DNA of 64,000 nucleotides from Motilibacter peucedani (GTDB lineage: Bacteria; Actinomycetota; Actinomycetes; Motilibacterales; Motilibacteraceae). The DNA lies in contig NZ_RBWV01000015.1 of NCBI RefSeq assembly GCF_003634695.1, positions 124,001-188,000 of the forward strand, written 5' to 3'. Below are positions 48,177-55,006 of the stretch, in pieces (positions within the stretch are counted from its first letter, which is position 1; each line of letters starts with the position of its first letter). Position numbers and translations under genes: made by a program. Below the pieces are notes generated by a model. The model saw only the letters and a list, made by a program, of their open reading frames with translations, did not search any database and had not been told where the DNA came from.

Positions 48177-48839
48177 AGCGAGGACCGGACCGTACGCGTC
48201 GTGCTCGTCGACGACCACCGGATGTTCCGCACCGGCGTGCGTGCCGAGCTCGGCGCGCCCGTCGAGGTCGTCGGCGAGGCCGACGACGCGCCGTCGGCGG
48301 TCGAGCTGGTCGCCCGCCTGGCTCCCGACGTCGTCCTGCTCGACGTGCACCTGCCCGGCGGCGGGGGAGTGGCGGTGCTGCGCGCGCTCGTGCCCAAGCT
48401 GCCGGCGACGCGCTTCCTGGCGCTCTCGGTCTCGGACGCGCCCGAGGACGTCATCTCCGTCATCCGGGCGGGCGCCCGGGGGTACGTCACCAAGTCGATC
48501 ACCGGTGCCGAGCTCACCGACGCCGTCGTGCGCGTCGGCGACGACGACGTGGTGTTCTCCCCGCGCTTGGCCGGGTTCGTGCTCGACGCGTTCGCCGCGG
48601 GCGGCACCGCCGAGTCCGGCCCGGTCGAGGGAGCCGACGAGGACCTCGACCGGCTGACCGCGCGCGAGCGCGAGGTGCTGCGCCTGATCGCCCGCGGCTA
48701 CGCCTACAAGGAGATCGGCAAGCAGCTGTTCATCAGCGTCAAGACGGTCGAGACCCACGTCTCGGCGGTGCTGCGCAAGCTGCAGCTGTCCAACCGCCAC
48801 GAGCTCTCGCGGTGGGCCGCCGACCGCCGGCTGGTCTGA
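48174..48839 (+). CDS. NarL-family response regulator
   Basis: The 221-residue protein has a receiver domain with acidic DD at 13-14, phospho-acceptor D57 in VVLLDVHLPGGGG and the Lys in YVTKSITG. The LuxR helix-turn-helix follows (LTAREREVLRLIARGYAYKEIGKQLFISVKTVETHVSAV). It is the partner of the PspC kinase. The divergent PspC-toastrack operon is a likely target by analogy with related systems. The start is fixed by GGAGGGG and the preceding minigene stop. Confidence 0.94.
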   Translation: MSEDRTVRVVLVDDHRMFRTGVRAELGAPVEVVGEADDAPSAVELVARLAPDVVLLDVHLPGGGGVAVLRALVPKLPATRFLALSVSDAPEDVISVIRAGARGYVTKSITGAELTDAVVRVGDDDVVFSPRLAGFVLDAFAAGGTAESGPVEGADEDLDRLTAREREVLRLIARGYAYKEIGKQLFISVKTVETHVSAVLRKLQLSNRHELSRWAADRRLV

Positions 48840-48845
48840 GCCCGC

Positions 48846-49601
48846 TCAGGCGTGCAGCACCTGCACGCCGAGCTCGGCCAGCTCGGTCAGCGTCGGGGTG
48901 TCCTCGGGGGCGTCGGTGACGACGCCGGCCACCTCGTCGAGGTCGAGCACGCGGAACGGTGCTGCGGTGCCGAGCTTCTCGACACTGGCGAGGACGTACG
49001 TGTCGGCCGCGCGCCGCGCCAGCGCCCGCTTCATCGCGGCCTCGTCGGAGTCGCCGGTGGTGAGGCCCGCGCGCGCGTGCACGCCGGTGACGCCGAGCAG
49101 GAACAGGTCGGCGTTGACGTCGGCGGCGGCCTGCACCGCGGCAGCGCCGCACGCGACCGCCGAGTGCTTGAAGACCCGGCCTCCCAGCAGGTAGATCTCG
49201 ACGGTGGGGTGCTCGACCAGGGCGGCGGCGACGGTCGGGCTGTGGGTCACCACCGTCGCGCGCAGGTCCGGGGGCAGGGCGCGCGCCACCGCCAGCGTGG
49301 TCGTGCCGCCGTCGAGGACGACGGTGCTGCCGGGCAGCACCAGCGCTGCCGCGCGGGCGGCGACGCGCTGCTTGCTGGCGGGCTCGACGCCGGTGCGCAT
49401 CGCGTAGTCGCCCAGGGCGGGCGAGACCGGGAGCGCCCCGCCGTAGACCCGCTGGCAGAGACCTGCCGCAGCGAGCTCGCGCAGGTCGCGGCGCACGCTG
49501 TCCTCGGACACGCCGGTCTCCTCGGCGAGCTCCTTGGCCACGATGCGGCCGTCGGTGCGCAGCCGGGCGAGCAGCAGGTCGCGGCGCTGGGCAGCCAGCA
49601 T
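48846..49601 (-). CDS. DeoR-family transcriptional regulator
   Basis: The 251-residue repressor starts MLAAQRRDLLLARLRTDGRI and has the DeoR helix-turn-helix ELAEETGVSEDSVRRDLREL. The sugar-phosphate-binding domain has DGGTTTLAVARALP and LLGVTGVHARAGLTTGDSDEAAMKRAL. These usually sense phosphorylated sugars. It is divergent from a NUDIX hydrolase across 48 bases, where AGCATGC occurs at 49597-49603 and again at 49639-49645. Control of the NUDIX gene is plausible. Confidence 0.92.
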   Translation of the reverse strand: MLAAQRRDLLLARLRTDGRIVAKELAEETGVSEDSVRRDLRELAAAGLCQRVYGGALPVSPALGDYAMRTGVEPASKQRVAARAAALVLPGSTVVLDGGTTTLAVARALPPDLRATVVTHSPTVAAALVEHPTVEIYLLGGRVFKHSAVACGAAAVQAAADVNADLFLLGVTGVHARAGLTTGDSDEAAMKRALARRAADTYVLASVEKLGTAAPFRVLDLDEVAGVVTDAPEDTPTLTELAELGVQVLHA

Positions 49602-49613
49602 GCACGGTCTCCC

Positions 49614-49643
49614 TTGTTGTTGCCGACTGATGCACACTAGCAT
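49614..49643 (+). promoter_or_regulatory. Candidate NUDIX promoter
   Basis: TTGTTG (49614-49619) and TAGCAT (49638-49643) are 18 bp apart. The -10 ends six bases before the ATG at 49650, so the transcript would be leaderless. An AGCATGC overlapping the -10 is repeated at the DeoR start codon. Confidence 0.5.
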
Positions 49644-49649
49644 GCGGGC

Positions 49650-50279
49650 ATGGCACTCCACGAGGTCCTCGAGCCAGGCGTCGGGCTCGACCGCAACCCC
49701 CGCGTACGCGTCGTCGACGTCGAGCTCGTCGCCCGGGCCTGGCACGTGCTGCGCCGGACGACCTTCGACTACCAGGGCTCGTCGGGGCAGTGGGAGCGCC
49801 AGACGCGCGAGACCTACGACAGGGGCAACGGTGCGACGGTGCTGCTCTACGACCCCGACCGGCGCACGGTCCTGCTGACGCGGCAGTTCCGCTACCCGGT
49901 CTACGTCAACGGCCACCCCGACGGCATGTTCGTCGAGACCGCGGCGGGCCTGCTCGACGAGGACGACCCAGAGACCGCCGTGCGCCGCGAGGCGGCCGAG
50001 GAGACCGGCGTCGAGATCGGCCCGCTCGAGCGCGTCTTCGACCTCTGGACCAGCCCCGGCTCGGTCACCGAGCGCCTGCACTTCTACGCGGCGCCCTACA
50101 GCGCCGCCTCCCGCACCGCCGCCGGCGGCGGGCTCGCGGAGGAGGGCGAGGACATCGAGGTGCTCGAGCTCGACTTCGACGACGCGCTCGAGCGGGTGCG
50201 CAGCGGCGAGATCGCCGACGCCAAGACCGTGCTGCTGCTGCAGTGGGCGGCCCTCTCGGGGCCGTTCCGCGCCGTCTGA
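49650..50279 (+). CDS. NUDIX hydrolase, NudK/GDP-mannose pyrophosphatase-like
   Basis: The 209-residue protein has a Nudix box at GLLDEDDPETAVRREAAEETGV. The first acidic position is Asp rather than Glu, while the core REAAEE is intact. Flanking features (VLLYDPDRRTVLLTRQFRYPVY, DLWTSPGSVTERLHFY) match the NudK group, which cleaves GDP-mannose and related nucleotide sugars. The divergent DeoR-type regulator fits a sugar-linked role. A hairpin separates it from the convergent LuxR gene. Confidence 0.88.
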   Translation: MALHEVLEPGVGLDRNPRVRVVDVELVARAWHVLRRTTFDYQGSSGQWERQTRETYDRGNGATVLLYDPDRRTVLLTRQFRYPVYVNGHPDGMFVETAAGLLDEDDPETAVRREAAEETGVEIGPLERVFDLWTSPGSVTERLHFYAAPYSAASRTAAGGGLAEEGEDIEVLELDFDDALERVRSGEIADAKTVLLLQWAALSGPFRAV

Positions 50280-50300
50280 GGCGGCGGGGCCTCTGCCGCC
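50280..50300. terminator. Hairpin between convergent NUDIX and LuxR genes
   Basis: GGCGGC and GCCGCC flank a nine-base loop in the 28 bp between the two stop codons. It could serve both directions. Confidence 0.55.
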
Positions 50301-50307
50301 ACGGGGG

Positions 50308-53235
50308 TCAGGACGCCTCGGCGCCGACGAGCCCGAGCCGGTGCGCCGCTGCGGCTGCCTCGCCCCGGCTCGAGACCTGCAGCTTGCTCAGCAGGTTGGA
50401 CACGTGGACGCTGACGGTCTTGACGCTGATGAAGAGCTCGGCGCCGATGTCACGGTTGCTGCGGCCCTGCGCGACCAGCGCGAGCACCTCGCGCTCGCGC
50501 TCGGTCAGGTGGGGGCCGCCTGCGGCTGCGCGCGCGGCCGGCAGCTGCTCGCGCACGCGCAGCGCGCCGGCCAGGGCACGTGCCCGGTCGAGCAGCGGTG
50601 CGTAGCCCAGGGTGGTGGCCAGCTCGACGCAGCGCTCGAGGGACGAGCGCGCCAGCGGCGCGTCGCCCGACGCGGCCGCCGCCTCGGCCAGGCGCAGGGC
50701 GACGTAGGCGGGGGACTCGCGGTCCTCGGTGGCGGCCCACGCGCGGTCGGCCTCGAGCCAGGCGGCCGTCGCGGGTGCGGGAGCGAGCTCGGCGAGCGCC
50801 GTCGCCCGCACGGCCGGCTCGCGACCGACCGTCGCCGGCTCCTGCTCGATCCGCGCGACGAGCCGGTCGGCGGCGTCGTGGGCGCGTCGCACGAGGTCGA
50901 GGTCGCCCGCGGCGTGCCCAGCGCGAGAGAGCGCGGCGCACGCGCGGGCCGTCATGGCGAGCAGCGGCCACGCGAGCGCGGGCAGCCGGCCGGCCCCGGC
51001 GACCGCCAGGCCGTTCTCGGCCGTGGTCAGCGCCTCGGCCGGGGAGCCCAGCGCCAGCGCGGTCTCGGCCTCGAGCAGCGCCAGGGGCAGGTGGAACTGG
51101 ATGCCGCCGTAGCTGCGGGCGAGCACCCCGCGGGCGGCCCGGGCCGAGCGTGCCGCCGCATCGGTCTCGCCCTGCCGGACGTGCACGACGCCGCGGAACG
51201 TGTGCAGGCACACGGCCTGCACGCCGTGCGGCCCGAGCCCGAGCGCCTCGTCGACCAGGCGGACCGCGGCAGCGGCGTCGCCGGACTCGAGCAGCGCTGC
51301 GGCGGCGTTGCCGGTGCAGAACGCGCCGTGGGTGCGCGAGAGGCCGAAGCGGCGAGCGTGCTCGACGCCGCGCAGGCCGACCGCGGCCGCCTCGGCGAGC
51401 CGGCCGGCGATGTTGAGGGAGTCGCTGAGGTTGATCTCGGCGCGCAGCGCGACCTCGGGGTAGGCGTCGCGGTCGACCTCGTCGAGCACGCTGCGCAGCT
51501 CGCGGATGCCCTCGTCCATGCGGTCGGTGAGGTGCAGGTCGACGCCGAGGGTGATGCGCGCGCCCCACTCGAGGGCCTTGTCGCCGACGGCGACCGCGAT
51601 CTCGCGCGCCTCGCGGGCGGCGGCCATCGACGGCTCGGGCTGCGCCTGCTGCATGTGGGCCGAGGCCAGCGACTCGAGCACGCAGGCGCGCACCCGGCTC
51701 GGGCCCGGCGGCAGCAGGTCGCGGGCGGCGAGCAGGTCCTCGAGGCCGCCCGGCCTGGTCAGCTTGCGCAGCAGCCGGGCCCGGCGCTCCAGCAGCAGAG
51801 CCGCGCGCTCGGGGTCGCCCGCGCCCGGGCTGTGCTCGACGGCGGCGCGGGCCAGCGCGAGGCTGCGCGGCAGGTCGGTGCGCTCGGCCGCCTCCGCGGC
51901 GAGCTCGAGCAGGCTGAGCCGGTCGAGCCCGGCCACCGTCTCGGGGTCGGGCACGCGGTCCCACACCTCGAGCGCGCGCTCGAGCAGGCGCAGCTGCTCG
52001 GCGTAGGCGTACTGCGCCGCCGCCTGCTCCGCCGCCACCAGCAGCGAGGGCAGCGCCCGGCCCGGCTCGTGGGCGCTCTCCCAGTGGTGGGCCAGCACCG
52101 CGGCCGAGCGCTCGGGCGCGACCAGGGCGGGGTCGCGCTCGAGCTCCTCGGCGTAGCGGCGGTGCAGCCGGCCGTTCTCGCCGGGCAGCACGTCGTCGTG
52201 GACCGCCTCGCGGACGAGCGAGTGCCGGAAGGAGTAGGCCTGCGTGGCGCTGTCGACCACCAGGACGTTGGCGGACACGGCCTCGCGCACCGCCTCGAGC
52301 AGGTCGTCCTCGTCGAGGTCGCTGACGGCGGCCAGCAGGAGGTGGTCGATCACGCGTCCGCCCGCGGCCGCCAGCCTGACGACCCGCTGGGCCGCAGGGC
52401 TCAGCGCTTCGACGCGGGCGAGCAGCAGGTCGCGCAGGGACTCGGGCACCTGGTCGGGGCAGCACGAGAGCTCCTCGACGAAGAACGGGTTGCCCTCGGA
52501 GCGGTCGAAGACGGTGTCCACCGTCTGCGGCGGCACGCCGGCGGACAGGATGCCGGCGAGCTGCTCGCCGACCTCGCCGCGCGAGAGGCGGCCGAGGTCG
52601 ACGCGCAGGACGCCGCGCAGCCGGTCGACCTCTGCCAGCCAGGGCCGCAGCCGGTGCCCGCGGCGCAGCTCGTCGGTGCGGTAGGTGAGCACGAGCAGCA
52701 GCCGGCCCGCGGGCGTCATGCGCACGAGGTAGGCCAGCAGGTCGCGCGTGGACCGGTCGGCCCAGTGCAGGTCCTCGACCACCAGCAGCAGCGGCCGCTC
52801 GGCCGCGAGCCGCTCGGTGAGCGCGAGCAGACCCTCGAACAGCCGGCCCCGCCCCAGGTCGCCGGCCGTCCCGGCGACGGGCTCGTCGGCGGCGGGCCCC
52901 AGCTCCGGCAGCAGCCGGGCCAGCCAGCCGCGGTCGGGGCCGAGCAGCTCGGGGCCGGCCTGCCGGAGCAGCGCGCGCAGCGCCGCGACGACCGGCGCGA
53001 ACGCGACGCCGTCCTCGCCGAGCTCGACGCACCCGCCGGACAGCACGCGGAACCCGCGTGCCGCCGCCCTGGTCGAGACCTCCTCGACCAGCCGGCTCTT
53101 GCCGATGCCCGCCTCGCCGCTCACCAGCGCGACCCGTGGCTGCCCGGCGGCTGCGTCCGCGAGCGCCGCGTCGAGGGCCGCGAGCTCGCCCCTGCGACCG
53201 GCGAAGACGGGGCTGAGCAGGCGTCCGGGGAGCAT
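50308..53235 (-). CDS. Large LuxR-family ATP-dependent regulator (LAL type)
   Basis: The 975-residue protein has an N-terminal AAA/STAND ATPase with Walker A SGEAGIGKSRLVEE and Walker B LLLVVEDLHWADRST. A long helical TPR-like region (about 400-880) follows. The C-terminal LuxR helix-turn-helix is HLTEREREVLALVAQGRSNRDIGAELFISVKTVSVHVSNLL. LAL regulators activate transport or secondary-metabolism genes after binding a ligand. It stands alone, with no pathway genes beside it. The ATG at 53235 begins just before the conserved GRRGEL; a GTG 12 codons earlier is equally free of a ribosome-binding site. Confidence 0.9.
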   Translation of the reverse strand: MLPGRLLSPVFAGRRGELAALDAALADAAAGQPRVALVSGEAGIGKSRLVEEVSTRAAARGFRVLSGGCVELGEDGVAFAPVVAALRALLRQAGPELLGPDRGWLARLLPELGPAADEPVAGTAGDLGRGRLFEGLLALTERLAAERPLLLVVEDLHWADRSTRDLLAYLVRMTPAGRLLLVLTYRTDELRRGHRLRPWLAEVDRLRGVLRVDLGRLSRGEVGEQLAGILSAGVPPQTVDTVFDRSEGNPFFVEELSCCPDQVPESLRDLLLARVEALSPAAQRVVRLAAAGGRVIDHLLLAAVSDLDEDDLLEAVREAVSANVLVVDSATQAYSFRHSLVREAVHDDVLPGENGRLHRRYAEELERDPALVAPERSAAVLAHHWESAHEPGRALPSLLVAAEQAAAQYAYAEQLRLLERALEVWDRVPDPETVAGLDRLSLLELAAEAAERTDLPRSLALARAAVEHSPGAGDPERAALLLERRARLLRKLTRPGGLEDLLAARDLLPPGPSRVRACVLESLASAHMQQAQPEPSMAAAREAREIAVAVGDKALEWGARITLGVDLHLTDRMDEGIRELRSVLDEVDRDAYPEVALRAEINLSDSLNIAGRLAEAAAVGLRGVEHARRFGLSRTHGAFCTGNAAAALLESGDAAAAVRLVDEALGLGPHGVQAVCLHTFRGVVHVRQGETDAAARSARAARGVLARSYGGIQFHLPLALLEAETALALGSPAEALTTAENGLAVAGAGRLPALAWPLLAMTARACAALSRAGHAAGDLDLVRRAHDAADRLVARIEQEPATVGREPAVRATALAELAPAPATAAWLEADRAWAATEDRESPAYVALRLAEAAAASGDAPLARSSLERCVELATTLGYAPLLDRARALAGALRVREQLPAARAAAGGPHLTEREREVLALVAQGRSNRDIGAELFISVKTVSVHVSNLLSKLQVSSRGEAAAAAHRLGLVGAEAS

Positions 53236-53292
53236 GGCGCCGAGGATGCCACGGCCCACTGACACGCTCACAGCGAGATTCGGCGCCGCTGC

Positions 53293-53490
53293 TCAGACCG
53301 CGAGCGTCCGGCGGAACGCCGCCAGCGAGGCGCGACCGAGCCACAGCGCCTCCCGGACGGCGGCGCGCCGGTCGGCCCGGCGCTGCTCGCGGACCGCGCG
53401 GGCGACCGACCCGGCCACCCGCCGGCGCTCGGCGTCGGCCAGCAGCTCTGCGTGGCGCACCCGGCCCAGTTCTTCGACGACGTACGTCAT
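53293..53490 (-). CDS. Small hypothetical protein
   Basis: The 65-residue protein is rich in Arg and Ala and highly basic, with a helical stretch, VRHAELLADAERRRVAGSVARAV. I recognise no domain or signal peptide. GGAGG (reverse complement) six bases before the ATG supports translation; an upstream in-frame extension has no such site. It lies upstream of the LuxR-type regulator on the same strand, 57 bases away. Confidence 0.6.
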   Translation of the reverse strand: MTYVVEELGRVRHAELLADAERRRVAGSVARAVREQRRADRRAAVREALWLGRASLAAFRRTLAV

Positions 53491-53628
53491 GACGACCTCC
53501 TGCGCTTCGATCCCGACCCCTCGAGACTGCGCCTGAGGCGCAGCGCCGCGCATCGGGCGAACTCCCGATTTCGGCGGGGGCAGGTGCGCCGGGCACTCCC
53601 TAGGGAGTGGCCGCTCGGGCAGTGCGCC

Positions 53629-54357
53629 TCAGGGGCAGACCACCGTGCGGTAGGCCTCGGCCAGCCGGCCTCCCGGCAGCCCGTGCGTGGCCGCGAGCGT
53701 GCCGCCCCAGTCGCGCAGCAGCTTCTCGAGGTCGTCCATGTGCGCCGTCTGGCTCCCGTGCGCGCGCAGGGCGGCGAGCTTGCGGTCGAAGACGTCGGTG
53801 ATGTCGACGGCGTGGTCGGCGGACGGGTGGCCCATGAGCCAGAGCTCGCGCACCGTCCACGCCTCGAGCCCCTCGTCGCGCAGCAGCTCGACGTGCGTGA
53901 AGGGGTTGCGCGCGTCGGGGTAGACGGCGGCGACCGCTGCGGCCCCGGCGGCGCGGTGGTCGGGGTGCGAGGCCGGGAGCCGGTCCCAGTCGTACTCGGG
54001 GCTCTGCGTGATCACCCGCTGCGGGCGCACCTGGCGGACCACTCGGCTGATGTCGCGGCGCAGCTCGAAGCTCGCCTCGAGCCGGCCGTCGGTCCAGCCG
54101 AGGAAGCGCACGTCGGTGACCCCGACCTCCTTGGCGGCAGCGGTCTGCTCCTCGCGACGGATGCGGGGGATCTCGCTGCGCGCGACTGCGGGGTCGAAGC
54201 CGCCGGCGTCGCCGTCGGTGCAGATGCAGTAGGTCACCTCCACCCCGGCGCTCACGAGCGTCGCGACGGTGCCGGAGGCACCGAAGTCGACGTCGTCGGG
54301 GTGGGCCGTGACGACGAGGACGCGCTCGAGCTCCTCGGGGCGAAGGGTGACGGGCAC
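53629..54357 (-). CDS. PIG-L family zinc deacetylase (LmbE-like)
   Basis: The 242-residue protein has the zinc motif VVTAHPDDVDFGASGT near the N-terminus and the distal SHPDHRAAGAAAV (HxxH) segment. Family members deacetylate GlcNAc-type sugars, including the mycothiol enzymes MshB and Mca. The spacing here fits a general LmbE-like protein, and assignment to mycothiol is not possible from this alone. It is divergent from a decayed epoxide hydrolase. Confidence 0.88.
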   Translation of the reverse strand: MPVTLRPEELERVLVVTAHPDDVDFGASGTVATLVSAGVEVTYCICTDGDAGGFDPAVARSEIPRIRREEQTAAAKEVGVTDVRFLGWTDGRLEASFELRRDISRVVRQVRPQRVITQSPEYDWDRLPASHPDHRAAGAAAVAAVYPDARNPFTHVELLRDEGLEAWTVRELWLMGHPSADHAVDITDVFDRKLAALRAHGSQTAHMDDLEKLLRDWGGTLAATHGLPGGRLAEAYRTVVCP

Positions 54358-54405
54358 CCGGCGATCCTAGGGTGACACCGGAGGGCGTGACCTCCTGCAA
54401 CGGGC

Positions 54406-54995
54406 GAGGTCTCCCGCCTGCTCGAGGTCTGGACCGGCAGCTACGACTGGCGCCGCCACGAGGCCGCGGTCAACCGGCTGCCGTGGCACACCTCCCGCGT
54501 CGCGGGCACGGAGATCGCCTACCTCCGCTTCGACGCCGAGGTCCCGGGAGCGCTGCCGCCCGACCTGCCGACCCACGAGCCCTGGCACCGGCTCCTGCAC
54601 GACGAGCTCGGGTTCGAGACCTGCGGCGCGCACGGCGGCGACCTCGGGCCGGCGGCACGAGCCTGCTCGCCCAGACCCACCCGGAGGCCGTCGCGGGCAT
54701 CCACCTGCTGGCCGTCGCCGCCCCGGTGGACCTCTACCCGGCGGGCGTCACGGCCGAGGAGCAGGCCTACCTCGACGCGGTCGACGCGTGGACCGCGGAG
54801 AGCGTCACCGGTCGGGTCGCCTGCTCGTGCTGGTGGCGGACGTACGACGTGGTGCGCTACACGCGGATGCGCCGCGGCGGTCACTCCGCCGCGCACGAGG
54901 AGCCCGAGCTGCTGGCCGAGGACATCAGGCAGTTCTTCTCCGGCGCGCGCAGGGGCCTGTGGACGGACCGGGGCGTCGTCGGACCCGACGCCTAG
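54406..54995 (+). pseudogene. Decayed epoxide hydrolase (alpha/beta hydrolase)
   Basis: Remnants of an EHN-type epoxide hydrolase are readable in two frames. In frame with 54406, residues SRLLEVWTGSYDWRRHEAAVNRLPWH and GTEIAYLRFD match the N-terminal EHN domain. Around 54655 the homology moves to the frame of 54372, reading GTSLLAQTHPEAVAGIHL and, at the end, VVRYTRMRRGGHSAAHEEPELLAEDIRQFF, the family C-terminus with the catalytic His. The central part with the nucleophile and lid is mostly missing. At least one frameshift and two deletions are needed, so the open frame at 54372-54995 is not a functional gene. Confidence 0.85.
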
Positions 54996-54998
54996 ACT
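54993..54998 (+). promoter_or_regulatory. Candidate -10 of a leaderless pcrA promoter
   Basis: TAGACT ends eight bases before the pcrA ATG at 55007. There is no ribosome-binding site between and no clear -35. Confidence 0.45.
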
Positions 54999-55006
54999 CG
55001 ACGGCG

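Noticed and set aside
50308-53235. LuxR-type ATPase as part of a biosynthetic gene cluster
   Set aside because: No biosynthetic genes are adjacent. Its neighbours are a NUDIX hydrolase, a small orphan and a PIG-L deacetylase.
54372-54995. A 207-codon open frame as an intact gene
   Set aside because: Its first third is low-complexity Arg/Pro/Ala sequence, while the real homology there lies in another frame. The pattern fits a decayed epoxide hydrolase.
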